Below are positions 1 through 5,010 of a DNA stretch of 5,010 nt, piece after piece; positions within the stretch are counted from its first letter, which is position 1, and the number at the start of each line of letters is the position of its first letter. The notes under the pieces are model-generated. The model did no database searches. It was not told where the DNA came from and saw nothing but the letters and a program-made list of their open reading frames with translations. Source of the DNA: CAZKTF01 sp964555565 (GTDB lineage: Bacteria > Planctomycetota > JAJSAM01 > JAKLKS01); contig CAZKTF010000258.1 in assembly GCA_964555565.1 (NCBI GenBank), positions 1 through 5,010 of the forward strand. Reading direction: 5' to 3'. A program made the position numbers and the translations under genes.

Positions 1-299
1 GCCACCGCGAGGAGCCCCGCCGCCGCGGCGACCGCGGGGATCGGCAGGCGGAAGAGCCGCCCCGCGGGCCGGGCCCCGCCATCGCCACGGAGCCTCGCGA
101 GGACGCGCGCGTCGAAGCCCGCGGGGACGGGGGGCGCGGGGTAGCGGTCGAGGAGCGCCCAGGCCGCGGACTGCGCGTCGCGCTCGGCGGCGCAGGCCGG
201 GCAGGACGCCAGGTGGTCGTCCACGGCGCGGCGGGCCGCCCCGCCGATCTCGTCGTCGAGGAAGGCCGTCAGGTTCTCACGGACCTCTTCGCACCTCAT
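1..299 (-). CDS. Zinc-finger (zf-HC2) anti-sigma factor, C-terminus off the window
   Basis: Reading leftward from ATG at 299-297, 99 codons are open to the window edge. The N-terminus begins MRCEEVRENLTAFLDDEI and carries Cys3 followed by His29-x3-Cys33-x2-Cys36 (HLASCPAC). This is the zinc-binding anti-sigma (ZAS/zf-HC2) signature that clamps ECF sigma factors. Residues about 54-61 are Pro-rich. A hydrophobic stretch (from about residue 85, IPAVAAAAGLLAV) starts at the edge and is probably the single membrane helix, which would put the zinc finger in the cytoplasm and a sensor part outside. The start is supported by the SD-like GGGAGGA six bases upstream and by the ATGA overlap with the sigma gene stop, so the two are translationally coupled. 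By family knowledge it should sequester the adjacent sigma factor at the membrane until a signal arrives. The signal cannot be inferred because the distal domain is missing from the window. Confidence 0.9.
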   Translation of the reverse strand, partial: MRCEEVRENLTAFLDDEIGGAARRAVDDHLASCPACAAERDAQSAAWALLDRYPAPPVPAGFDARVLARLRGDGGARPAGRLFRLPIPAVAAAAGLLAV

Positions 300-312
300 C
301 GCGCGTCCTCCC
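296..312 (-). promoter_or_regulatory. ATGA start/stop overlap with internal ribosome binding site, sigma to anti-sigma
   Basis: The sigma stop TGA (298-296) overlaps the anti-sigma ATG (299-297) as ATGA. A good Shine-Dalgarno match, GGGAGGA, lies at 312-306 inside the last sigma codons with six bases of spacing. Such overlap couples translation and keeps sigma and anti-sigma near fixed ratio, which suits a stoichiometric inhibitor. Confidence 0.85.
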
Positions 313-967
313 GGGACTTCCTGGTTTTCTCGGCGGCGTTCTCGGTTGCGTCTTCGCCGGCCCTCCGGGCGGCCCTCTCGGGGGGCCGGACGAAGCGGGC
401 CAGGGACCTGCGGAGGTTCTCCCGGGCCCGCACGAGCAGGCTCTTCACGGCGGGAACGGAGCGGTCCATCGCGTCGGCGATCTCCCGGTACCCCAGGCCC
501 TCGTACTTGTTCAGCAGGACCGCCAGGCGCTGGTCGTCCGGGAGGGCCTGGACGGCCTCCCGCACGACGCGCGCCCGCTCCCCGTCGAGCGCCGCCTGGT
601 CCGGCCCCGGGGAGCGGTGGTCGGCCGCCTCGAGGGCGGGCTCCCCCTCGTGCCCGGGACGCGGATCGACCGGGGCGGTGGCCTCCACCGTCCGGCGGGC
701 CCGGCGGGCCCGGATCTCGTTCAGGCAGGCGTTCGCGGTCACTCGGTACAACCAGGTCGAGAACTTCGCCGTCGGTCGCCAGGAGAGCCTCGCCCGGTAC
801 ACCCGGATGAAGGACTCCTGCGCGAGGTCCTCGGCGGACGTCTCGTCCCCGAGGTACCGGTAGGCCAGCCGGAGCACCCGCTCGCGGTGCCGTCCCACCA
901 GCGTCGCGAAGGCCGACTCGTCCCCGCGCTGGAGCGCGAGCATCAGCGCGGCGTCCGGGTCCGCCAT
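296..967 (-). CDS. ECF-type RNA polymerase sigma factor (sigma-70 family, 223 aa)
   Basis: The protein has the two-domain ECF layout. Sigma region 2 is at about residues 15-90, with GRHRERVLRLAYRYLGDETSAEDLAQESF followed by FSTWLYRVTANACLNEIRARRAR, the core-binding and -10-recognition helices. A charged, low-complexity linker covers about 91-130. Sigma region 4 is at about 133-190, with ALPDDQRLAVLL and a helix-turn-helix GYREIADAMDRSVPAVKSLLVRAREN for -35 recognition. It is somewhat longer than a typical ECF factor because of a strongly charged tail of about 30 residues (after residue 193). It directs polymerase to a stress or envelope regulon that cannot be named here. ATG 967 is preceded by GAGGTG two bases upstream, a close but usable SD, and the conserved domain begins soon after, supporting this start. 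The stop overlaps the anti-sigma start. It lacks the C-terminal domain of the SigJ-type factors and the receiver fusion of PhyR-type proteins. Confidence 0.95.
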   Translation of the reverse strand: MADPDAALMLALQRGDESAFATLVGRHRERVLRLAYRYLGDETSAEDLAQESFIRVYRARLSWRPTAKFSTWLYRVTANACLNEIRARRARRTVEATAPVDPRPGHEGEPALEAADHRSPGPDQAALDGERARVVREAVQALPDDQRLAVLLNKYEGLGYREIADAMDRSVPAVKSLLVRARENLRRSLARFVRPPERAARRAGEDATENAAEKTRKSREDAR

Positions 968-1015
968 CGCACCTCGCCCCTGTAACCCCCGCGGCGGCCG
1001 TTGGTTTCGGCCGGA

Positions 1016-1041
1016 GGCGGCGTGACGGGTGTCACCCCGCC
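1016..1041. repeat. Imperfect inverted repeat, operator or 5' leader hairpin candidate
   Basis: The arms GGCGGcGTGAC and GTCACcCCGCC pair over ten of eleven positions around a four-base centre (GGGT). The element lies about 50 bases upstream of the sigma start. It could be a dimeric regulator site for either divergent gene or an RNA hairpin. It has no T-tract, so a classical terminator is unlikely. In such GC-rich DNA some pairing occurs by chance, but the non-GC-only inner arm GTGAC/GTCAC makes it more notable. Confidence 0.4.
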
Positions 1042-1116
1042 GGCCCCCCGGCCCGGGCCACCCCGGCCGGACCGGCCGCAGGGGCGGAGTCTATAGGCGG
1101 GGAGGGTGGTCCGGCC

Positions 1117-1122
1117 GATAAT
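1117..1122 (+). promoter_or_regulatory. Possible -10 element for the response regulator gene
   Basis: GATAAT differs from TATAAT by one base and is the most AT-rich hexamer in the region. It lies 45 bases before the response regulator ATG, a plausible distance for a short leader. No recognisable -35 box stands at the right spacing, so confidence is low. Confidence 0.25.
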
Positions 1123-1167
1123 GGATGCGGGGTCACACGCCCGTCCTGCTCCAGAAAGGGGCCCCGC

Positions 1168-1785
1168 ATGCTCAAGATCGTCCTCGTGGACGACGACGAG
1201 ACCCATCGGTCTCTCATGGAGAAGGTCCTCCGCCTGGAGGGCTACGACGTCTTCGTGGCCGCGGGCGGCGCCCAGGCCCTCCAGCTGGTCCGGGCGAAGA
1301 AGCCCGACCTCCTCGTCTCCGACGTCCTGATGCCCCAGATGTCCGGGACGGAGCTCACGCGCCTCGTCCGCCAGGAGGCGGGGCTCCAGGACACCTACAT
1401 CATGCTCGTGACCGGGGAGTCGGCCCAGGAGGTCAAGCTCGACGCGCTCCGGGCCGGGGCGGACGACTACATCCACAAGCCGATCCGGCGGGATGAGTTC
1501 CTCGCCCGGGTCGAGATCGCCCTGAAGGTCCGCCACCTCCAAGACGAGGCCCGCAAGCTCGGCGAGAAGGCCGCGAAGTACGAGAAGACCGCGACCGCGG
1601 CCGGGGCCGCCTACGAGACGATCCTCAAGGAGCTCGAGACCATCGCCGGCCTCCTCAAGGCGAAGGACGAGTTCGGCGCCTTCGCGGCGGTCTACCACCT
1701 CCGGGACAAGGTCCGCGCGGCGAAGGAGGGGGCGGGCCCCGCGGCGCCGGAGAAGTCCCTCGGCGACATGCTGGGTCTCACCTAG
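1168..1785 (+). CDS. Response regulator: receiver domain plus C-terminal helical/coiled-coil tail, 205 aa
   Basis: Residues 1-122 form a complete CheY-like receiver. They include the acidic pocket Asp8-Asp10 (VLVDDDE), phosphoacceptor Asp52 (SDVLMPQMSG), switch Thr82 (LVTGES) and Lys104 (DYIHKPI), so it should be phosphorylated by a histidine kinase. No kinase is in the window. After residue 122, the sequence is charged and heptad-like up to about 165 (HLQDEARKLGEKAAKYEKTA), then amphipathic to 190, with a Pro/Gly-rich end. There is no winged helix, HTH, GGDEF or HD-GYP domain, so output is probably by protein-protein contact or oligomerisation through the coiled coil. The start ATG follows AGAAAGGGG (1153-1161) by six bases, and the receiver begins immediately (MLKIVLVDDD). 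The stop is TAG at 1783-1785. The next gene starts 79 bases on in the same direction, across a repeat hairpin. Confidence 0.95.
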   Translation: MLKIVLVDDDETHRSLMEKVLRLEGYDVFVAAGGAQALQLVRAKKPDLLVSDVLMPQMSGTELTRLVRQEAGLQDTYIMLVTGESAQEVKLDALRAGADDYIHKPIRRDEFLARVEIALKVRHLQDEARKLGEKAAKYEKTATAAGAAYETILKELETIAGLLKAKDEFGAFAAVYHLRDKVRAAKEGAGPAAPEKSLGDMLGLT

Positions 1786-1802
1786 GCGGGGGGCGGCGCC
1801 GT

Positions 1803-1863
1803 GGGGTCAGACCCCGCGTGAGCGATTGCAAACGGCCTCCCATGAGCGGCGGGGTCTGACCCC
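1803..1863. repeat. Inverted pair of the REP-like palindrome in front of the membrane protein gene
   Basis: GGGGTCAGACCCC (1803-1815) and its reverse complement GGGGTCTGACCCC (1851-1863) are each near-perfect palindromes around one base. Extended arms of 15 bases (1803-1817 and 1849-1863, ending GC/starting GC) pair exactly across 31 bases. Between them lies TTGCAAACG (1826-1834), the second half of the longer unit seen at 2510-2582. The RNA would form either one long GC stem or two small hairpins. It ends one base before the ATG at 1865. It could attenuate or terminate transcription from the response regulator or limit translation of the next gene, but there is no T-tract. The layout resembles REP/BIME elements, which are usually spread by a RAYT (IS200/IS605-like) transposase; that assignment is inferred. 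Confidence 0.85.
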
Positions 1864-1864
1864 G

Positions 1865-4800
1865 ATGCGTCGCTTCGCCGCCTATCTCCTCCTCTTCGGC
1901 GCGTCGGGGGCGACCGCGCTCGTCTACGAGGTCTGCTGGACGCGGCGGCTCGTCCTCCTCGTGGGCTCCACGGCGGGGGCGGTGGCGCTGCTCCTGGCGG
2001 CCTTCATGCTCGGGCTCGCGCTGGGCGCCCGGCTCGGCGGCCCGCGCGCGGACCGGGCGCGGAACCCGCTCGCGCTCTACGCCGCCCTCGAGGCCCTCGC
2101 CGCGGTCGGGGCGCTGCTCCTCCCGCCCGTCCTCGACCTCCTCCTCCGGATCGACGCGCTCACCGTGGCCGGGCGCGAGCCCCTGCTGCTCGGCGCCGCG
2201 TTCCTCCTCCTCCTCGTCCCCACGACCTTCCTCGGGGCGACGCTCCCGGCCATCGCGCGCGCCGCGGTGGTCGATCCGGCCACGGTCGGGGCGCGCGTGG
2301 GGGCCCTCTACGCCGCGAACACCCTCGGGGCGGTGGCCGGGGCGCTGGCCGCGGGCTTCGTCCTCATCGAGGCGCTCGGCGTGGACGGGGCGGCGCGGGC
2401 GGCGGCGGTCGTGAACCTGCTCGTGGCGGGTGCCGCGTGGGGGTTTTCGAGGGGGCTGGCTGGCGTGCAGGCGGGAGATGCGCGGGCGGGGCAGGGGGGA
2501 GCGGAACCAGGGGTCAGACCCCAGTCGTTTGCAAACGCCAGTGCTGAGGAGCAAGGGGTCAGACCCCAGTCGTTTGCGAACGTTGGGGAGCGACACGAGG
2601 GAGCTGAGGCCACTGTTCGCAAACGCCTGAGGTCTGACCCCATGCGCGTGGCGATGCTCGCGGCGCTGGCGGGGGGGTTCGTCGGGCTCGCGGCGGAGGT
2701 GGTCTGGACACGGCTCCTCGTGTTCTTCCTCGAGGGGTTCACGGCGACCTTCTCCGCGATGCTCGGGGCCTTCCTCCTGGGGAGCGCGCTGGGGTCCTTC
2801 GTCTTCGGGCGTCTCGCGGGCCGCGCCCGGGAGCCGCTCGCGCTCCTCGGCTGGGTCCAGGTCGCGGCGGGGGTCGCCGCGGCGGCCGTCCTGCCGCTGC
2901 TGCGGGAGCACTACGCGGTCTCCCGCGCCATCCGCGCCGCGACCTCGGCCCTCGACGGCCCGTCCCACCACGCCCTCGGGCTCGTCCTGGCCGCGCTCGT
3001 CGTCCTCGGCCCCCCGGCCTTCTTCATGGGAGGGGTGGTCCCGCTGGCGGTGCGGGTCGCGGCCCGGGGGGTCGGGGACCTGGGGGACCGCCTCGGGCGC
3101 GTCTACGCGGCCAACACCCTGGGCGCGGTCCTGGGCTCCCTCGCCGCCGGCTTCCTCCTCGTCCCCGCCCTCGGGGCGCGGGCCACGGGCGCGGTCCTCG
3201 CGGGCCTCTCGGTGCTGGCGGGGGCGGTCACGCTCGCCGCCGCCCCGCGCCCGCCCCGGGGGACCGCGCGGCGGTGGGCCGGAATGGCCGCCGCGGCGGC
3301 GGTTGCGGTCGCGCTCGCGGCTGCGGGGAGGCCCGGCGAGTACATGATCCTCCGCTCCCACGTCTTCCTCGGTCCGCGGGGCCGCGAGAACGTGCTGGTC
3401 GAGTCCCGGGAGGGGCGCGCCGGGACGGCGAGCGTCGTGCAAAACGTCCGCAACGGGTACACCTCCCTCTACACGGACGAGTTCCTCGCCGCCTCCACCG
3501 AGGGCCGCTACCGCTACATGCGGATGCTCGGGCACATCCCCGTGGTGCTGGCCGCGGACCCCCGGCGCGTCCTCGTGATGGCCTTCGGCACGGGGACGAC
3601 CGCCGGCTCGCTCTCGGTCCACCCCTCGGTGGAGCGGCTGGACGTGGTCGAGATCTCGCGCGAGGTGCTGGAGGTGGCGCCGCGCTTCGCCTCCGTGAAC
3701 CGCGGCGTGCTCGACCGCGCCGGGCGCGGCGGCCGGCCCGAGGTCCGGGTCTTCGTCGAGGACGCGCGGCGCTTCGTCCTCGCCTCCCGGGACTCCTACG
3801 ACGTGATCACGCTCGAGCCGCTCATGCCCTACACCCCGGGGGCGGTCCACCTCTACACGAGGGAGTTCTACGAACTCTGCCGCGCCCGGCTCTCCCCGGG
3901 CGGGGCGATGTGCCAGTGGATCCCGGTGCACGGGATCTCCAGCGACGACTTCGCCATGCTCGTCCGCTCCTTCCTGGACGTGTTCCCCCACTCCTCGCTC
4001 TGGTTCGTGGAGGAGACCGCGGCCCTCGTCGGGACGGCCGGGCCGCAGGGGATGCCCGTGGCGCGGTCGGCGGAGAGGCTCCTCCAGGGCGCGCCGCGCG
4101 AGGACCTCCGCGAGGCGGGCCTTGACGACCTGGCCCAGTGGTGGAGCCTCAGGGTGTGCGGCGGGGAGCGCCTGGAGCGGTGGCTCCGGGAGCGGCCGGT
4201 GCCCGTGCGCGCCATGGTGGACGACCGCCCCGACCTGGAGTTCCGGCCCGTGTTCTCGGGGACCCTCACGACCTTCCTCCACGACAACCTGGTCACGATG
4301 CTCGACCTCCGGGAGCGGCCCGAGGAGGCGGCGGACCTCGCGGGCCTGGCGCCGCGCGAGGCCATGGAGTTCCGCGCGCGCCTGGAGGCCGCGGGCCGCG
4401 CCACCGATGCCGCCATGGACGCCCGCGCGAGCGAGGACCTCAACTCCTACTGGTCTTCCCACACGCGCCTCGCCTCGGACCCGGCCGCGCGGCAGCGGTA
4501 CGCCGACCGGGCCGTGGCCGCCCTCGGGGACGCGCTCCGGCGCTACGGCGACGCGATCCGGTTCAACCCGAAGGACCGGGTGGTGGTGGGCCGGTGGGGA
4601 TACCTCGAGGTCGTGCGGCTCCTCAACGAGGGGCGCGCGCACCTCGGGGCCGGGGACGCGGCGGCCGCGGCGGACGCCTACCTCCGCGCCACGGACGTCG
4701 AGGCCCCCTGGAACCGCGACGAGGCCTGGAGCGGGCTCGGGAGGGCGCGCCTCCGGCAGGGGCGGACGGTCGGGGCCGTGGAGGCGCTCCAGGAGGCGCT

Positions 4801-5010
4801 CCGCCTCTACCCCGGCAACCGGGACGCCCAGGCCCTCATGGGCGAGGCGCTCGCGCGGCTCCGCCGCTGGCCCGAGGCGCGCTGGTACTTCCGCGCGGCC
4901 TTCGACGCGGGCGCCCCCGCGGACGAGGACACGGCCACGCGCAACGCCCGGGCGGAGGCCTCCGCCGAGGGGAACGCGGTGCCCGCGGGTCCGCCCGGGG
5001 ACCTCGACCG
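1865..5010 (+). CDS. Fused membrane transporter-like/spermidine-synthase-like protein with TPR-like tail (3' end off window)
   Basis: The frame is open for 1048 codons to the window edge. Residues 1-197 and 260-460 are two homologous membrane halves of about six helices each (for example about 4-25, 34-57, 68-92, 104-131, 148-172, 176-195). Shared motifs are YEVCWTR/AEVVWTR and YAANTLGAV in both. An extra hydrophobic stretch lies at about 470-488. Residues about 503-700 form a spermidine-synthase-like fold: ENVLVESREG...ASVVQN, the nucleotide loop VLVMAFGTGTT (569-579), acidic Glu596 (VVEIS), VEDARRF (Asp633), and LEPLMPYTPGAVHLYTREFY, with DDRPDLEF at 786-793. In true SpeE the loop is GGGDG and the catalytic motif is DSxDP. 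Here the Asp residues are replaced (Thr; Glu651-Pro652), as is common in this fused family, so polyamine synthesis is doubtful and the substrate is unknown. Residues about 920-1020 look TPR-like. ATG 1865 directly precedes the first helix. It has no good SD (only GGCGGGG in the repeat arm). The linker 198-259 carries in-frame repeats. Confidence 0.9.
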   Translation, partial: MRRFAAYLLLFGASGATALVYEVCWTRRLVLLVGSTAGAVALLLAAFMLGLALGARLGGPRADRARNPLALYAALEALAAVGALLLPPVLDLLLRIDALTVAGREPLLLGAAFLLLLVPTTFLGATLPAIARAAVVDPATVGARVGALYAANTLGAVAGALAAGFVLIEALGVDGAARAAAVVNLLVAGAAWGFSRGLAGVQAGDARAGQGGAEPGVRPQSFANASAEEQGVRPQSFANVGERHEGAEATVRKRLRSDPMRVAMLAALAGGFVGLAAEVVWTRLLVFFLEGFTATFSAMLGAFLLGSALGSFVFGRLAGRAREPLALLGWVQVAAGVAAAAVLPLLREHYAVSRAIRAATSALDGPSHHALGLVLAALVVLGPPAFFMGGVVPLAVRVAARGVGDLGDRLGRVYAANTLGAVLGSLAAGFLLVPALGARATGAVLAGLSVLAGAVTLAAAPRPPRGTARRWAGMAAAAAVAVALAAAGRPGEYMILRSHVFLGPRGRENVLVESREGRAGTASVVQNVRNGYTSLYTDEFLAASTEGRYRYMRMLGHIPVVLAADPRRVLVMAFGTGTTAGSLSVHPSVERLDVVEISREVLEVAPRFASVNRGVLDRAGRGGRPEVRVFVEDARRFVLASRDSYDVITLEPLMPYTPGAVHLYTREFYELCRARLSPGGAMCQWIPVHGISSDDFAMLVRSFLDVFPHSSLWFVEETAALVGTAGPQGMPVARSAERLLQGAPREDLREAGLDDLAQWWSLRVCGGERLERWLRERPVPVRAMVDDRPDLEFRPVFSGTLTTFLHDNLVTMLDLRERPEEAADLAGLAPREAMEFRARLEAAGRATDAAMDARASEDLNSYWSSHTRLASDPAARQRYADRAVAALGDALRRYGDAIRFNPKDRVVVGRWGYLEVVRLLNEGRAHLGAGDAAAAADAYLRATDVEAPWNRDEAWSGLGRARLRQGRTVGAVEALQEALRLYPGNRDAQALMGEALARLRRWPEARWYFRAAFDAGAPADEDTATRNARAEASAEGNAVPAGPPGDLD
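2510..2537 (+). repeat. REP-like unit, intragenic copy 1
   Basis: GGGGTCAGACCCC is followed by AGT and then the perfect 12-base palindrome CGTTTGCAAACG. The unit is therefore two adjacent palindromes. It is read in frame as GVRPQSFAN (residues 216-224) of the membrane protein. Confidence 0.95.
2555..2582 (+). repeat. REP-like unit, intragenic copy 2 (direct)
   Basis: This copy matches copy 1 in 27 of 28 bases (CGTTTGCGAACG in place of CGTTTGCAAACG). It begins exactly 45 bases after copy 1, so it is read in the same frame and again gives GVRPQSFAN (residues 231-239). Confidence 0.95.
2615..2641 (-). repeat. REP-like unit, intragenic copy 3 (inverted)
   Basis: Read on the minus strand it is GGGGTCAGACCTC, then AGG, then CGTTTGCGAAC, with two differences from copy 2 over 27 bases. 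Copies 2 and 3 form an inverted pair with a 32-base spacer that can fold in RNA. On the coding strand it is read as VRKRLRSDP. The frame used avoids the TGA present in the plus-strand arm TCTGACCCC. It ends at the base before in-frame ATG 2642. Confidence 0.92.

Larger units (their letters stand above)
968..1167. promoter_or_regulatory. Divergent intergenic region between the sigma factor and response regulator genes
   Basis: These 200 bases separate two divergent genes, so both promoters should lie here. I see no coding potential in it beyond shadow frames. On the minus strand a weak ECF-like arrangement could be read, CGAAACC (1010-1004) then GTTACA (988-983), but neither element is a convincing match, so sigma autoregulation is only a guess. 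On the plus strand the only AT-rich hexamers are in TATAGG (1092-1097) and GATAAT (1117-1122). An inverted repeat at 1016-1041 is annotated separately. Confidence 0.5.
1865..3244 (+). other. Internal duplication: two homologous six-helix halves
   Basis: The first half (1865-2455) and the second half (2642-3244) align along their length. Matching blocks are ALVYEVCWTRRLVLLV with GLAAEVVWTRLLVFFL, RNPLALYAALE with REPLALLGWVQ, TFLGATLPAIARA with AFFMGGVVPLAVR, and VGALYAANTLGAVAGALAAGF with LGRVYAANTLGAVLGSLAAGF. This is the intramolecular duplication expected of transporter-like folds and is known in the fused MFS/spermidine synthase family. DNA identity is moderate, so the duplication is old. 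The inter-half linker is the site of the repeat insertion. Confidence 0.85.

Noticed and set aside
213..985. Several plus-strand frames opposite the sigma factor gene
   Set aside because: They are Arg/Ser/Pro/Gly-rich shadows of the sigma factor and anti-sigma genes, with no motif and no ribosome binding support.
943..1698. A 251-codon minus-strand frame opposite the response regulator
   Set aside because: It overlaps the complete receiver gene and has a composition typical of an antisense shadow.
1818..1859. A 14-codon leader peptide frame (GTG 1818 or ATG 1842 to TGA 1857-1859) before the membrane protein gene
   Set aside because: It has no ribosome binding site, lies wholly within the repeat pair, and its stop is simply the TGA built into the palindrome.
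1786..1864. A Rho-independent terminator after the response regulator
   Set aside because: The stem is strong, but no T-tract follows either arm, and the arm is a dispersed repeat also found inside a coding region, so it cannot be called a terminator from sequence alone.
2510..2641. A CRISPR array or tandem repeat
   Set aside because: There are only three copies, one is inverted, spacers differ in length, and the unit is a double palindrome. This fits REP-like elements better.
2456..2645. A frameshifted or disrupted gene (pseudogene) due to repeat insertion
   Set aside because: Codon-by-codon reading shows no stop or frame change through the repeats, and all conserved motifs downstream remain in the same frame as the upstream half.
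3274..4125. A 283-codon plus-strand frame overlapping the spermidine-synthase-like domain
   Set aside because: It is an Arg/Gly/Pro-rich shadow in another frame. The overlapping frame has recognisable conserved motifs.
1778..4642. A 954-codon open frame on the minus strand opposite the membrane protein gene
   Set aside because: Its product is low-complexity, rich in Arg, Gly, Pro, Glu and His, with no domain. It mirrors the real plus-strand gene, and such antisense frames arise from high GC at third positions.

Overview
The window comes from a very GC-rich bacterium, clearly above 70% GC by eye, with strong G/C preference at third codon positions. The sequence alone does not fix the taxon. 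The dispersed palindromic repeat GGGGTCAGACCCC and the gene style suggest a free-living soil, sediment or groundwater bacterium, possibly myxobacterial/deltaproteobacterial, Rokubacteria-like or acidobacterial. That placement is an inference.

Layout. On the minus strand, an ECF sigma factor gene (967 to 296) overlaps by ATGA the start of a zinc-finger (zf-HC2) anti-sigma factor gene, which runs off the left edge (299 to 1). Together they form a typical sigma/anti-sigma pair. A GC-rich divergent intergenic region of 200 bases (968-1167) follows, with one clear imperfect inverted repeat and only weak promoter candidates. On the plus strand lies a response regulator (1168-1785) with an intact receiver domain and a coiled-coil-like C-terminal helix in place of a DNA-binding output domain. 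A 79-base gap follows, and most of it is an inverted pair of the 13-base palindrome. The rest of the window, 1865 to the right edge, is one very long open gene. It encodes a membrane protein with two homologous six-helix halves, a spermidine-synthase-like Rossmann domain and a TPR-like tail. This is the 'fused MFS/spermidine synthase' architecture, with the canonical aminopropyltransferase acidic motifs altered.

The most unusual feature is a REP-like repeat family that sits both between genes and inside a gene. Three copies of a unit of about 28 bases (two direct, one inverted) lie inside the membrane-protein gene, exactly in the linker between the two duplicated halves. They span 132 bases (44 codons), contain no stop, and are translated as part of the protein, giving GVRPQSFAN twice. 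Arms of the same repeat also flank the upstream gap. As a result, the gene start (ATG 1865) and the start of the second half (in-frame ATG 2642) are both directly preceded by the same CTGACCCC arm.

How the genes work together: the sigma and anti-sigma factors should form a membrane-signalled transcription switch. The response regulator probably acts through protein contacts. No link between these regulators and the spermidine-synthase-like membrane protein is shown beyond adjacency; the response regulator and the fused gene are co-directional and could be co-transcribed.
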